A stretch of 64,000 bases of DNA from Hofstenia miamia. Its lineage: Eukaryota; Xenacoelomorpha; Acoela. Each line of letters starts with the position of its first letter. The first letter of the stretch is position 1. Shown in pieces: positions 11,297 through 22,800 of the stretch. Both the position numbers and the translations under genes were made by a program. Below the pieces are notes generated by a model. That model was not told where the DNA came from, ran no database searches, and saw only the letters and a program-made list of their open reading frames with translations. The DNA lies in assembly GCA_004352715.1 (NCBI GenBank), contig SCFE01000064.1, forward strand, positions 337,132 through 401,131, written 5' to 3'.

Positions 11297-11974
11297 TGGT
11301 GATCATTGTGTTCGTTTCATATTTCCTAAATTCAGTTACTAAATTAATATCCCATATCTCTGGGTCATATTTCAATTTATTTTTTGCTGCCCTCTGGGGC
11401 ATTACTCTTCTTTCATCTTCAGGTTCCCCTTTCTCGGGTCTATATTCATCTTGAAATTCTTCTTCATGCACACTATCCAAATCGTCCATTTCAGCATATG
11501 TACCATCATCAACCTGTACAATTTTAAACTCTGCATTTTTGTCAAGAATCACTTGTTCTATGTTTACCATTGCACGTTTTAAATTTTGAAAGTGTAATAT
11601 TTGTCTGTCATTCAATTTATAATTATTATTGGGTAGTGTTTGTATAATTGTGAATGGCCCTGACCACTGTGTTTTAAGTTTTCTTACCTGGTTCACGTCT
11701 TGTGTTCTCATTAGAGTGTACGTGTAAACCTTATCTCCTACCCTGTGTGGTTCACCATATATCTTTTTGTTAAAGTTTCTTTCTTGCCTTATCGCCGATT
11801 TCTTCGTGTTGTGACACATAGCTTCGTGGATTCCAGTTATCTGATCTTTTAATTTTCTTATGTACTCACTATCTGGCTTTTCGGAGTACGTATGATATTG
11901 CATCGATATTGGTGTTGCTGCTTCTCTACCATACATAGCCTTATATGGCGTCATTCCCGTTGTTGAGTGTACTG
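11202..11974 (-). pseudogene. Ty3/Gypsy pol, integrase C-terminal part
   Basis: Minus-strand open frame entering from the gap at 11975. It encodes the last 250 or so residues of pol and is nearly identical to the end of the intact family A pol: TPYKAMYGREAATP, the GPFTIIQ GPY/F-type module and the acidic tail. It stops at 11202 and overlaps the ORF3 frame, as in the intact copy. The frame is uninterrupted, but the rest of pol is missing in the gap, so it is an incomplete copy. Confidence 0.85.
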
Positions 11975-12974
11975 NNNNNNNNNNNNNNNNNNNNNNNNNN
12001 NNNNNNNNNNNNNNNNNNNNNNNNNNNNNNNNNNNNNNNNNNNNNNNNNNNNNNNNNNNNNNNNNNNNNNNNNNNNNNNNNNNNNNNNNNNNNNNNNNNN
12101 NNNNNNNNNNNNNNNNNNNNNNNNNNNNNNNNNNNNNNNNNNNNNNNNNNNNNNNNNNNNNNNNNNNNNNNNNNNNNNNNNNNNNNNNNNNNNNNNNNNN
12201 NNNNNNNNNNNNNNNNNNNNNNNNNNNNNNNNNNNNNNNNNNNNNNNNNNNNNNNNNNNNNNNNNNNNNNNNNNNNNNNNNNNNNNNNNNNNNNNNNNNN
12301 NNNNNNNNNNNNNNNNNNNNNNNNNNNNNNNNNNNNNNNNNNNNNNNNNNNNNNNNNNNNNNNNNNNNNNNNNNNNNNNNNNNNNNNNNNNNNNNNNNNN
12401 NNNNNNNNNNNNNNNNNNNNNNNNNNNNNNNNNNNNNNNNNNNNNNNNNNNNNNNNNNNNNNNNNNNNNNNNNNNNNNNNNNNNNNNNNNNNNNNNNNNN
12501 NNNNNNNNNNNNNNNNNNNNNNNNNNNNNNNNNNNNNNNNNNNNNNNNNNNNNNNNNNNNNNNNNNNNNNNNNNNNNNNNNNNNNNNNNNNNNNNNNNNN
12601 NNNNNNNNNNNNNNNNNNNNNNNNNNNNNNNNNNNNNNNNNNNNNNNNNNNNNNNNNNNNNNNNNNNNNNNNNNNNNNNNNNNNNNNNNNNNNNNNNNNN
12701 NNNNNNNNNNNNNNNNNNNNNNNNNNNNNNNNNNNNNNNNNNNNNNNNNNNNNNNNNNNNNNNNNNNNNNNNNNNNNNNNNNNNNNNNNNNNNNNNNNNN
12801 NNNNNNNNNNNNNNNNNNNNNNNNNNNNNNNNNNNNNNNNNNNNNNNNNNNNNNNNNNNNNNNNNNNNNNNNNNNNNNNNNNNNNNNNNNNNNNNNNNNN
12901 NNNNNNNNNNNNNNNNNNNNNNNNNNNNNNNNNNNNNNNNNNNNNNNNNNNNNNNNNNNNNNNNNNNNNNNNNN
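11975..12974. other. Assembly gap of 1000 N
   Basis: Placeholder gap; the remainder of the antisense Ty3/Gypsy copy probably collapsed here. Confidence 0.95.
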
Positions 12975-13250
12975 TGTTGAACTAGATATCTATACAGAAA
13001 GGGTTTTTATTAAAATTTTTGAAAAATCTCACTAATTTCTTAGATAGTAAATGATAATATTCCCTAATTTCATCATTTACAATAAGGCTAAATGAAAAAT
13101 GCAATATTTATTTAATATTTATGCATTCTTGCATATAATGATAACATCTAAACATGTAACTATATATATATATATATATATATTTGTTGCTTGAATACTA
13201 AGCTTCTTTATCATTTTATGAAAAAACAACGAAAATTTTAATTAAGAGTA
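12975..13250. other. AT-rich sequence with a TA microsatellite
   Basis: No gene seen. A (TA)n run lies at about 13161-13184. Confidence 0.5.
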
Positions 13251-13278
13251 CTTTCGGTACTTACTGTACCATCGTCAG
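13251..13278 (-). ncRNA. Hammerhead-ribozyme-like motif 3' of a Penelope-like element
   Basis: On the minus strand the sequence reads CTGACGA (matching CUGANGA) at 13278-13272, one unpaired T, a perfect 5-bp hairpin GGTAC-AGTAA-GTACC, then GAAA at 13255-13252. This is the order of the conserved hammerhead core. Penelope-like elements are known to carry minimal hammerheads in their terminal repeats, and this motif lies just downstream of a Penelope-like ORF on the same strand. The extra T and the lack of a clear stem I/III partner make catalysis doubtful. Confidence 0.4.
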
Positions 13279-13333
13279 TCAAAAAAATTATTTGGTGGTA
13301 AAATATAAATTTACAAATCATTAATTAATTAAA

Positions 13334-14056
13334 CTAAATCAAGTGAAGAGTTGGATGACATTTAGTATTTAAATTAGGTTTCTCTTCCTTAATATAAATT
13401 GATTCTGCGATCTTGATGCATTTGTCTTTCATTAAAATATTAAAGTCAGATGTTGATGCTTTATGTATTTTTGAGTGCATATGAATTTCGGATTGTAAGT
13501 GTCCATAGAGATGAGATTGAAATATTGAAGTTGCAGTTTTCTTCTTATTTAGCAAAACCTTTTTGAATTTTGTATCATCATTTAAGATTTTCTTCATTTC
13601 TGCTATGTATCTGTGTTTATTAATGACGACAATCCCATTGCCTTTATCAAATTTTGATATGCAAATACTCTTAATTGAATTTTTTAGTTTTATTAATTCA
13701 GGTGGAACACAAAATTTTTTGATTATGTAATTATGAAATATTGATTTCACTTTGAATTTCAGTTCGTCATATTCAATTTCACTAGGTTTTTTTGATTTCA
13801 ATAATTGTGAAAACATAAACTCTGTCTCAATTTTGGCTAAGTTTTTATCAATCTTTTTTGGCCATGACATTTTCATTCCTAAAGATAAAGCCATTTCTTC
13901 TTCTTTAGTGATAATTCGATCAGATAAATTAATTACCGTACTATTTAATGTAAATGTATTATCTTTTCGCAATACATTCTTTAATGCGGTAATTTTCTTT
14001 TTTTTTGGCGTAACTTGGTTTTTTCTATCATAGGATTCACATGCACTTTTAAAGCT
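13334..14056 (-). pseudogene. Penelope-like element, internally deleted RT with GIY-YIG tail
   Basis: Minus-strand frame of about 240 residues. The N-terminal part has VINLSDRIITKEEEMALSLG and FDKGNGIVVINKHRYIAEM, both typical of the start of Penelope-like reverse transcriptases. It then passes directly into IAESIYIKEEKPNLN, the usual end of the GIY-YIG endonuclease domain of these elements. The RT core with its catalytic aspartates and most of the endonuclease are absent, so this is an internal deletion. A T-rich tract ending in CAG at 14057-14058 looks like a 3' splice site just upstream; Penelope-like elements are known to retain introns, so the coding part probably begins at 14056. The TA-repeat-encoded IY stretch upstream is an artefact. 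Confidence 0.8.
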
Positions 14057-14066
14057 CTGAAAAAAA

Positions 14067-14098
<32 letters not shown>

Positions 14099-17034
14099 TT
14101 TGTCAACAATTTTCTTCAAACTAATATTAGTGGTGATAGTATCATATTTTTTTTAAATGACATCAAAAATATTTCTAATGTACATAGGAAATAAATATAG
14201 CTTACTTCATTTAAACAATAAATATAAGCTTTTAATAATAATAGAAGCAATGCAATAAAATAGAATTATTTAAGGTCAATTATGAATTATCGTAAACTAA
14301 TGCAACTCACTACTTTTAATGAAATTACTATTTACTTTTTTTAAAAAAATAGTTTAAGACAATTGGTTCAATTATATTTGCATATGAGCACTAGCGTGTG
14401 AGCCACAACCGGGAATTTTCGTTTGACACCTATGAATTACAGATAACTAAAGAATTTTAATGCTGCTTTAGTTGAGAAATTTACTTGTTGCTGTTATAGG
14501 AAAATCATAAGCGTACGGTGTCACTATATAAATTGCATGATTTCGATTGGTTTGCTTAATAAGTAAATGCAATTGGTTGAAATTTGTATAAAAAGATAAA
14601 TGGAATCTATACTACATTTACTTTGAGGAAGGTAATTTTACTGTTTTCTTATGTCTATTTTTTAAATATCAAATTCGATTTTTATTGAGAATAAATTCAA
14701 ATGCACTATTCCTTAAGAAATTCGTCAATTTTTAATTGAAATTTGCGCAAATCATTCTGTTTTGGAAGTTAGCTAGTAAATTTTTTGAAAAATATTTAAG
14801 TACTTCCACAATTATTGCTTGAAGTAAAATTTGTCATACGTAAAAATATTGCACCTCCCAAGTTGTAGGCATATGATAGGCATTTTGATGTAAAATAACC
14901 ACACCTTAGCAATTCCGTAGCCCAAAGAATATTACTCTTCCATAACACATTTCAGTGTTATCATGTACATATTTTTTTGGATTGTACATTCGCTGAATAA
15001 ATTTAATGTTTTAAAAAATAATAATATCCATATGTATTTTTGTTACATGAAGAAACTACATTACAACACTATATTAAAAATCTTTTTAGTGAGGCAATAA
15101 ATCTTATGGCATTATTATTTTAAACTTAGCGGCCTAATCAGTATCTTTAAATTTTTTTTGACAATTTCATATTTTTTGCTTAGAACATATTTTATCTTTT
15201 TGTTGGTTTTTTTCATGAAATTGATAAACGCTTTCATCTCAAAAAATATAAAAAACTCAAAAATTAGAGGTGTGTCTGCGCTTTTTATAAAATAAATTTC
15301 TTACATTTTTATCTCTTATTTTGACATTAATGGAAAACATATAAACAGGTTGCCATTGATATTATTGTATTGTTAAGTGAGATAATGGCGATTGTTGGCA
15401 TACTGACAACAGTTTATCAATCTTTAATCTCCAGATATTTTATTACTACCTGGACATGGCAAAACTTAAATGCAAATTTTGCACTGAAGTTTATTATTAC
15501 AATTTTCCATTTGCATGTAAACAAACCTTAAGAAAAGGAAACCACAACAAGAGCATTTCATTCTGTTAATTTTTAATCAAAACATTTCATAAAAATAAAT
15601 TTCATGAGAAACTGATATTTTGTTTATTTTAATTTGAATACCTATGTATTTTTACGTGTTGTACCAAACTACTGATGTTTCACTAAAATTTTTGGACAGC
15701 AATTTATGTAATGTTTTTAGGAAAATAGTAGTTTTCCACGCATCCAAGCAATACATTCCTTAAGATAAAAGGTAGTAATCATCGATAATATTTCGTATTT
15801 TTGTTTATTAATATCTAAATGTATGCTTGCAACAAGGAGCTAAGCATACACAGGTGGTCTGAATACCAGAAGGTGAAAAATTTTTTGTTTTTAGAGTCAT
15901 TGTAATAATAAAAATAATAATAGTAATAATGATAATAATAATAATAATAATACTATTTTTGAAGTACTATGCCCTAAGGCCAAGGTATTATATATGTCAT
16001 CATTAGACAAAATATTTTTCAAAATTCGCTAGATGGCGTCGTAAAATTTGGAATTAGTATGTAAAAAAACAAAGGGAAATTTGGTATTTAGAGCTATAGC
16101 ACTTTTAATATTACAGTTTGTTAGAGTTAAGAAACAATTATGAGTAAAATGCGCTTTGCTGCATGTATTCAGCCATTAAAATTCGAAATTGACCCAGTCA
16201 ATTTTGGGACAAAACGAGGTTAAATTTTGTAAAGAACTTTTGAAAAATTCGTTAGAATTTTCAAAAATCATTGCTTTGTGGAGATGATTCCAATTTGATA
16301 TTTCTATATTACAAAACGAATTATGATTTCCTCTTCTGGTGAACTTGCAGCTGTTTATTTTATTCCACTTAGTTTCGATCTTTAAACAAATGAGTTTAAA
16401 GTATGCCATACACCCGCAGTTTTACACTGCCTTAGGAATTTTGCAAGAGAGAATTCTTAATAGGGTAAGTTTAGCTAGATATTAGAAAATATATAATAAT
16501 TGGTATTATGTTTATAATATTTGAATTCTTCAGACATATTTTCATTTCGAATATTTCTACCTAATTTTTTATCTTAATGTAATACCAATTTGGTAAGCCC
16601 TGTTATTATAATACAGCTGCTTATGCAAATAGCTATGATTAATTTGCAATTGTTCTTATTAATTATATATAGAATGAAGAATATCTTATTGCTTGGGAAA
16701 ATACCGTGGGTCATAAGTTCCTCCTACCGCCGCCACCAATTTAGATATGTAAGTTTTGACACATCTAATTAGTAACAGAATTGCAATCGCCCTTTTATGG
16801 TTTAGAGAACATATTAGTTCTTGCAACTTACACCAACGTACATCAGCACAATGTAAGCTTTCAGAAACACTTTTTGCTTGTAGCGGACAAAATTTTTGAT
16901 GCTAAAAATATTTTACCATCTAACAATGCAATCCTTATTAAATTTAAAGGGAATGATTTTTTACATTTGCAAAGATTAAGCTTTCAAGCAAATTTTTTCT
17001 TGTACTTCAAACGCTAATCAAAACATTAGGTCCA
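14057..17034. other. AT-rich intergenic region, no gene recognised
   Basis: About 3 kb with short random frames only. It holds a (TA)n run at about 14073-14098 and a TAA/TAATAA run at about 15901-15950. The small frames at 16176-16409, 16590-16772 and 16781-17017 show no domain I recognise. Confidence 0.5.
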
Positions 17035-17132
17035 AACACGGCCCGGCCCAAATCCGAGTTGATTCCACCCAAGCACGGCCCGACCAAATCTGAGCCAACT
17101 TCAGGCCCAAACCATTTCCAACACTGGTTTAT
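17035..17132 (-). mobile_element. Possible hAT-type terminus with GGGCC-rich subterminal repeats
   Basis: A GC-rich island in AT-rich DNA. On the minus strand it begins CAGTGTTGGAAATGG at about 17132, resembling a hAT terminal inverted repeat (CAGTG), followed by two imperfect copies of about 36 bases containing TCGGGCCGTG / CCGGGCCGTG and AAATC-GAGT-like segments. No partner terminus or transposase was found, so this is either one end of a non-autonomous element or a small repeat. Confidence 0.3.
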
Positions 17133-17139
17133 CTACATA

Positions 17140-18103
17140 GTCTGCCTCTTTCTTCGGTCATGTGAGGTGTTTGATGCGCAATAAATCATTTTGAATCAAT
17201 TGATACAATTAGCATGCAACAAGAATCCACAAATTACATTTGGTTGTGCAACTAAAATGGAATACTGCAACGAGAATTAGATAAAACACAAGCTATACTT
17301 GCTCTCGTCCACTGGCATTAAAATTTTTGCTGGCTTTCAAATAGATATGCACTAACGTTCTAGGGAACAACAAATCTCCTGCACAAAAATATGGCGTTAA
17401 GAAATTTCTTCATATTGATGAAGAAATGGAAATCAAATGCTTTTTTAAATGCACATCCTGCATTCTCATTTAGAGATTTTCCCGAAAACCTGGGTGCAAG
17501 TAGTAAGGAGCAAAGAGATAAATTTTCGATTTTGCATCCTGAAAATTCAGGCAAACGCTTACAAGAAAATTTAGAATTTTCACAAAATTATATAATTTTT
17601 CATAATATATATAATTCAATATTTCATAATCTATGCACGCTAGAAAAAAACTATAACCCGATTTGGAATCAGCATCAAGAATAAATTTAAAAACATATAT
17701 ATATATATATATCTGTGATGAAAAAAGTGTTTCGTTTTGTTAACCAGTGTAATATACATTAAGAACATATCTTAAAATTACTTGGGATAGGTTATGCCTT
17801 TTAAAAGAACATCCGACTGCTTCAACTTAGTTATTCAACATCTCCAACATGAAAACTGAAAAAATTGGTTCTCCAAATTCCAATTTTCAATTTGTTATCA
17901 GAGGCTTTTATAGCAGAATGAATTTTCGATTTAATTGTGGAACAGCAAAATTATTAAGATTTGAGCACCCTGATAATATTCGGATATATCTATTTTGTTC
18001 ATCTTCAACAAATTTTTTTTTGTACGAATTTAAACAATTTCATAAAATCCATTTTGTTTAGAATGTGCATATATATCAAAAAATATATACATATACATTT
18101 TAG
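17140..18103. other. Region upstream of the GPCR, no gene recognised
   Basis: A 97-codon plus-strand frame (17391-17684) and a 70-codon frame (17849-18061) are present, but neither resembles a known family. A (TA)n run lies near 17695-17712. The 5' UTR or promoter of the GPCR could be here, but nothing specific was seen. Confidence 0.4.
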
Positions 18104-18373
18104 ATGAAAAATATCAGTAGCAATGACTACATATACATAAAGATAGAGGAGTATGTTCAACTATCTGGTTTTATCATTGCGTTGTTTGGTTTAGTTCTTA
18201 ACTTTTGCTCCTATCACACTGCTGCATATCTTAAACAGAATAACTCCTCCTTAACGTTTATAAAATGCCTAGCGGTTTGGGATACTATTTCAGTTTTTCA
18301 AGATGGTGTAATGAATTTGGGTGGTAGCTACATAAACTTCAGTTTTTTTGATGTAAATCTAATTGCGTGTAAG
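18104..18373 (+). CDS. Rhodopsin-like GPCR, exon 1 (TM1 to start of TM3)
   Basis: Ninety codons from an ATG at 18104 to a phase-0 donor AAG|GTATAT at 18373/18374. TM1 is at about residues 18-42 (LSGFIIALFGLVLNF, with the conserved TM1 asparagine in LVLNF). TM2 is at about residues 53-75 with the conserved LA-x-x-D motif (LAVWD). The exon ends ACK, the conserved cysteine at the top of TM3 that normally pairs with extracellular loop 2. Two NxS/NxT-type glycosylation sites are possible near the N-terminus and first loop. The product is a plasma-membrane receptor, probably for a peptide; the ligand is unknown. The frame that continues through the TA repeat after 18373 is intron. Confidence 0.8.
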
Positions 18374-18401
18374 GTATATACTTATTTTAGTAATAATGTC
18401 T

Positions 18402-18445
<44 letters not shown>

Positions 18446-19187
18446 GATTAGGCAATATCCTTAACCTTAAACAGGCTAGCGTCCGTTTTAAAGGACAAAC
18501 CGTTTTTCCACATTTACAAAGAATTTTCTCTAAACTCTTTTCCAAATTTAAAATTCTTGGGACATTGGTAGGTCTATTGGAGAACATGCATTAATGCAAT
18601 GTTGAAAATTTCTATTAAAGCTTATTGCTGTGGCAGAGATTGAATAGATCAACAAGTTTTCATAGAAATTTTTTAAAATTTGAAAAAGATTTAAATTCTC
18701 TCCATACCTAATGTTAATGTATTTAGAAGGTTTTGAGGCCCTGGAAGCAATAAAGAACTTGGACTGTTTCTTGATATGTGCAGAGATATTCCAAACCAAT
18801 TGAGGCGTGCCGTGCGCAAAGTTAGAGGGTGCGTTTGGCTTGAGCACACCATTAATAGTTTTTTAGCAATTAGTATTTAAAAAATTTTTAAACGATCATG
18901 AAAATCCCAAGGCTGTTTAAGGTTAAATAAATTTTCTCTTAAAAATTAACCAGCCCAATCATTCTAAAGAATTTATTTTATTTTTGTTGTCCAACAAAAC
19001 CACTGCACAATTTCACATCTGAGCATTTGTTCATTTCATGGTATTATTCTATGTATGCATAGAATATGTGTTGAAGATAAGTAGATTCTACATTTTAAAA
19101 TTTCCATAAAAATAGTGCTTTGCAAAAAATATGAGAATGTAAATTAAAATATTACTTTGGAAAAAGTTTAACTAGAAACTAATTTAG
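18374..19187 (+). other. Intron of the GPCR gene
   Basis: An 814-bp intron, GT at 18374 and AG at 19186-19187 (AATTTAG acceptor). It holds a (TA)n run at about 18403-18440 and a small inverted-repeat element at 18461-18926. The boundary choice is supported by residue spacing: joining at these sites puts exactly 24 residues between the TM3 cysteine and the arginine of the DRS motif, as positions 3.25 and 3.50 require in class A receptors. Confidence 0.8.
18461..18926. mobile_element. piggyBac-like MITE inserted at TTAA
   Basis: A 466-bp unit bounded by exact 14-base inverted ends, TTAACCTTAAACAG on the left and CTGTTTAAGGTTAA on the right. Read as a TTAA target duplication outside CC-starting terminal inverted repeats (CCTTAAACAG), this is the layout of piggyBac-superfamily elements. 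No transposase frame is present; the 99-codon minus-strand frame inside is not recognisable. It lies wholly within the GPCR intron. Confidence 0.55.
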
Positions 19188-19820
19188 TTGCTACATTGGC
19201 AAAGTTGGGCAAGCAGCATAGTGGCAATCTATCATATGAATGCGTTGGTTATTGATCGCTCGTTGGCCATTGGAACTCCAATTTGGTTTAAGCAATTTAG
19301 TTCACCAAAGTTGGCTGTAAAAACTAGCATTTCTATCACATTTATTATGTATATTTTAAGCATTGGCCTTGTAAATGCATATTATATATCAAATGAAACA
19401 TGCAAATTAACAAATCAATCGAAAACAATGCAATGGTACCTGGGCTTTATGCTTGTATTTATTACAATATTTGTACCCATTACAATCACTTTTTCAACCA
19501 ACACGTTCTTCATTTATAAATTAAGAAGAAAAAAAAGCAAAAATAGTGCGGAGAGAAGGTTAACACTAATGATTGTTACATCTAACTTTGCCTTTATGAT
19601 TTTTCTTGGTGCTGGAATCATCTGTGCTCTACTTTCAAATGTAATTGTTTTGAATATGGAGCGAGAAATTATTAGGCGTTTGATTGACAGATTTTCAGAA
19701 TTTTTTGGAATTATTAACCATTCATTAAACTTTTTGTTTTACTTAGTAAGTGGACCAATGTTCAGGCTAGCATTCATTCAATTAGTGAAAGACTTCTTCA
19801 TTAGTTGCAAGAAAAAATAA
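19188..19820 (+). CDS. Rhodopsin-like GPCR, exon 2 (TM3 to C-terminus)
   Basis: 210 codons plus stop, starting directly after the acceptor at 19187 in phase 0. TM3 continues with SSIVAIYHMNALVIDRSLAI, so the DRY motif is DRS here. TM4 (SISITFIMYILSIGLV), an ECL2 cysteine (NETCKL), TM5 (LGFMLVFITIFVPITITF), a lysine/arginine-rich third loop, TM6 (LMIVTSNFAFMIFLGAGI) and TM7 follow. TM7 carries NHSLNFLFY in place of the usual NPxxY, a form common in invertebrate FMRFamide/peptide-type receptors. The tail is short and ends SCKKK. With exon 1 the protein is 300 residues, short but complete with seven helices and no stops. The identity within class A is uncertain. Confidence 0.85.
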   Translation: MLHWQSWASSIVAIYHMNALVIDRSLAIGTPIWFKQFSSPKLAVKTSISITFIMYILSIGLVNAYYISNETCKLTNQSKTMQWYLGFMLVFITIFVPITITFSTNTFFIYKLRRKKSKNSAERRLTLMIVTSNFAFMIFLGAGIICALLSNVIVLNMEREIIRRLIDRFSEFFGIINHSLNFLFYLVSGPMFRLAFIQLVKDFFISCKKK

Positions 19821-22800
19821 TTCGCCCATTTGATGGTTTATTTTTTTGGCATGCCTATTTAGGAAATCATATAGTCTTTTATGTTTTAACCAAAATGTGT
19901 GCAGTATTTTAGGAAAGGGTAGTGAAAATATTACTTCTGTTAAACTTTTAATTTAATAAATCGCAACTATACTTCTAGTCAAAAATTTAATTGTAAATAT
20001 TAATATGCAAAGCAAAATGAAAGAATTATATAGCTTAAGAAAGAATGTTATCAGAATAGGTAAATCTAAGTATTACTTCAATCTGCTTAGAATTATTCTT
20101 TGAAGTGCTAAATAATATCAATGCAACCCAAATAGCATTATGCAAGCAAATTGATACAAATGCTTTTAGTGAACGGAATTTCCTATAACATTCCTTGAAA
20201 TGAGGAAATTATTTAACAGGTTGAATGCATAATCTTGCTTCTACTTAACTAATCTATGGGTCAAATATGAAGTGACATGTAAACCTGACACAAAATAACA
20301 TCATCAATTAAAAAGTGGCTTTTACCCCAACTTAATTATAATTTACTCGTAGCTTTTAGACGTTTTATGGCATAGCAGTCAAAATTTGAATAAACTTATT
20401 TATCAAACTTCAACAAAAAGTATTTCTCAATTTGATAATTCCATTAGGATTTAGATTTTCTAATCAAATCAAGCATGATATTTTAAATTTAGCAGCTAAT
20501 TAAGTTGCTTTTATAATTGTCAGGATTGATTTTTTGCTTGCTCCTTTATCAAGTATTGTTTGCCAGAAATTAATATAGTTCTCTGAAATTCTGTTGTACA
20601 GCTTTACTAAGATTCAGATAATGAAATCATTTTCATGACTTATCAGTGCAGTAATTAGTTGATGGTCCTCCTCTAATTTGTTCCTGAGATTCATTTCTTC
20701 ATATGAGTGGTAATTTTTTTGATTTGTTGTTACCCTGCTTATCATTTGAGTTATGTAGAAACAAGATATGATTCATTGTTAGCAAAGTTAGTTTTGTTTT
20801 CAAACTTCTTCAAATTATTTGTTTTGTGCAATTATTTTCAAGAGATTTTTAACAACGACCCCAACAAGGCATGGAAAAAATAATCACAACATATATTGCA
20901 CCTGCCTGTCTAATAATGAGGTGATTTTTCTGAGTTTGAAACACTAAGCACAGATTTGGAGAATGGAAGTGGTTATTTCAAAAAATTAGTAATTTGTAAG
21001 TTGTGAAACTGATATACATTGCAATAAGCAGGTTTCATGAGGGAGATTCAATTCAGCATTAACAGGCAATAAATAAAGCTTCTTGCTCTGTAAACAGGAT
21101 TATCATAGTCAATGTGATATTAAAATTTCAAATTTGACAGACATTATAAAAGGTGAAACAGCATAGCTGCATCAATATTTAGATGAAAGTAATTTTTCAG
21201 ATAATTGGCCATTAACTGGGTTAACAGGTTTCCTAAAAGTCATTCACAGATAAATAGCTATAAAAGTTTAATAGGTTTATTACACCACTGTCTTAAAGAT
21301 GTTTGAGGATACTATTTTAAATGTTAATTTGATTTTTCTTGAAAAATCTAAAGTTATATTTATGTTTAATTAAAGCATATATCTACTTTCAAAAATAGGT
21401 CTCTGAAAATGAATCATTATGAATTTTGTTGAATGTGCAAATAATTTTGCTATTTCAAAAATGGCCTTCTTTTAAAACTAAAACAAACCAAATTTGCAAT
21501 ATTACTGCCTAAATGTATAGCTTTTGAAATATAATCTAATGAAAAACTACGAAAGAATTACAATGAAGTGCTGAGAAATGCTATACATTTCAAGAAATTT
21601 TGGATTAATAGTGAATTAAAATGCTATTTAGCCTGAAAGAGTAAATTTTNACACATTCCCTTTGTAAATTCTGTGATGTTTTTATGAACTTTATTTTGAA
21701 TATATTGTCAGTATGTTTTGCAAAATAGAAATTTCCATTGTCATTATTTTTTTATGGGTCCACTTTAGTGCATTTTCAGTGGTATTTCACAAATTATTAT
21801 GTAAATAATTACATGATCAATTTTTGAATAAATTAATATCTAAAATTACAGAAAAACCTAAACATATTTATGTTATTAATTATTTAAGAATCATCTTACA
21901 TTAAGAGCAAATACAGCTGCAAATCTAGAAATGCTATGATACTGAAAATGAATGTATTTGAATGTCATTGCACATAATTCAAATTTTCAATCTTGATTAT
22001 ATCAAGCTTACTGGTACAGTACAAAAAAATTGGCAAAATTAAAACTGCTGACATTTGCCTTAGGAACTACTATAGTGAGTGCATTCCAAAATTAAAAAAA
22101 AATAGATATTTGATGATGTTCTGAGGAATCCTAGAAACACTTAAATAAAAATCAATGCCTAAGAAAAAGGATGTATAAAAGAACACACTGCAGTAGCTCA
22201 AATATACAAATATAATAGTTTAGCCAAGAATGTTCAATTTCTTCCCACATTTCTAGTGTCAGAGATTTGACTTATTTTGTTTGAACATTGGTTGGAAAAT
22301 GCTGAAAATTTTCAAACATATTGACCAAATGCTGCACTTTTGTAACATTTAATATCTTAGGTAGACTATGTTAACATTTACTTTTGAATAACACCTTAAA
22401 CTTCTTTGATATGTGATTGAATGTATTTAGAATTTGTTCCTGTAATAATATTTTGAATATTGTTTTTCAAAAGATTAATTTAAAATTGATTTGATGGTTT
22501 AGTTATTTGCTAAATTGAAGATAGTAACTCTACTTTTTTGCAATTTATTTTTTTCTAGAAAAGCTTAATTCACATACTCATATAGCCTCTGTGGAAGTCT
22601 TTTCTATATTTTGTTCATGATTATTGTTCAATAGGCTTTCTAAATTTCTAAAATTAGTAAATTTCTAAATTTTAGTAAATTGTCTATACGTTCTTTGCAG
22701 ATTTTACTAAACTAAGAAACATTTAAACCACTCATGTTATGAAATTTCTTTCAAAATTTTGCTTAAAATATATTAGACTTGTAGTGTCACAATCTAAAAC

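Noticed and set aside
16027-16038. CGCTAGATGGCG, resembling a CTCF-type core
   Set aside because: A single short match in 64 kb is expected by chance and has no supporting context.
17391-17684. A 97-codon plus-strand frame as a gene
   Set aside because: No recognisable motif, no start context or splice support, and AT-rich composition like its surroundings.
18548-18847. A 99-codon minus-strand frame within the MITE as a transposase
   Set aside because: Too short and without any piggyBac catalytic context that I can see.
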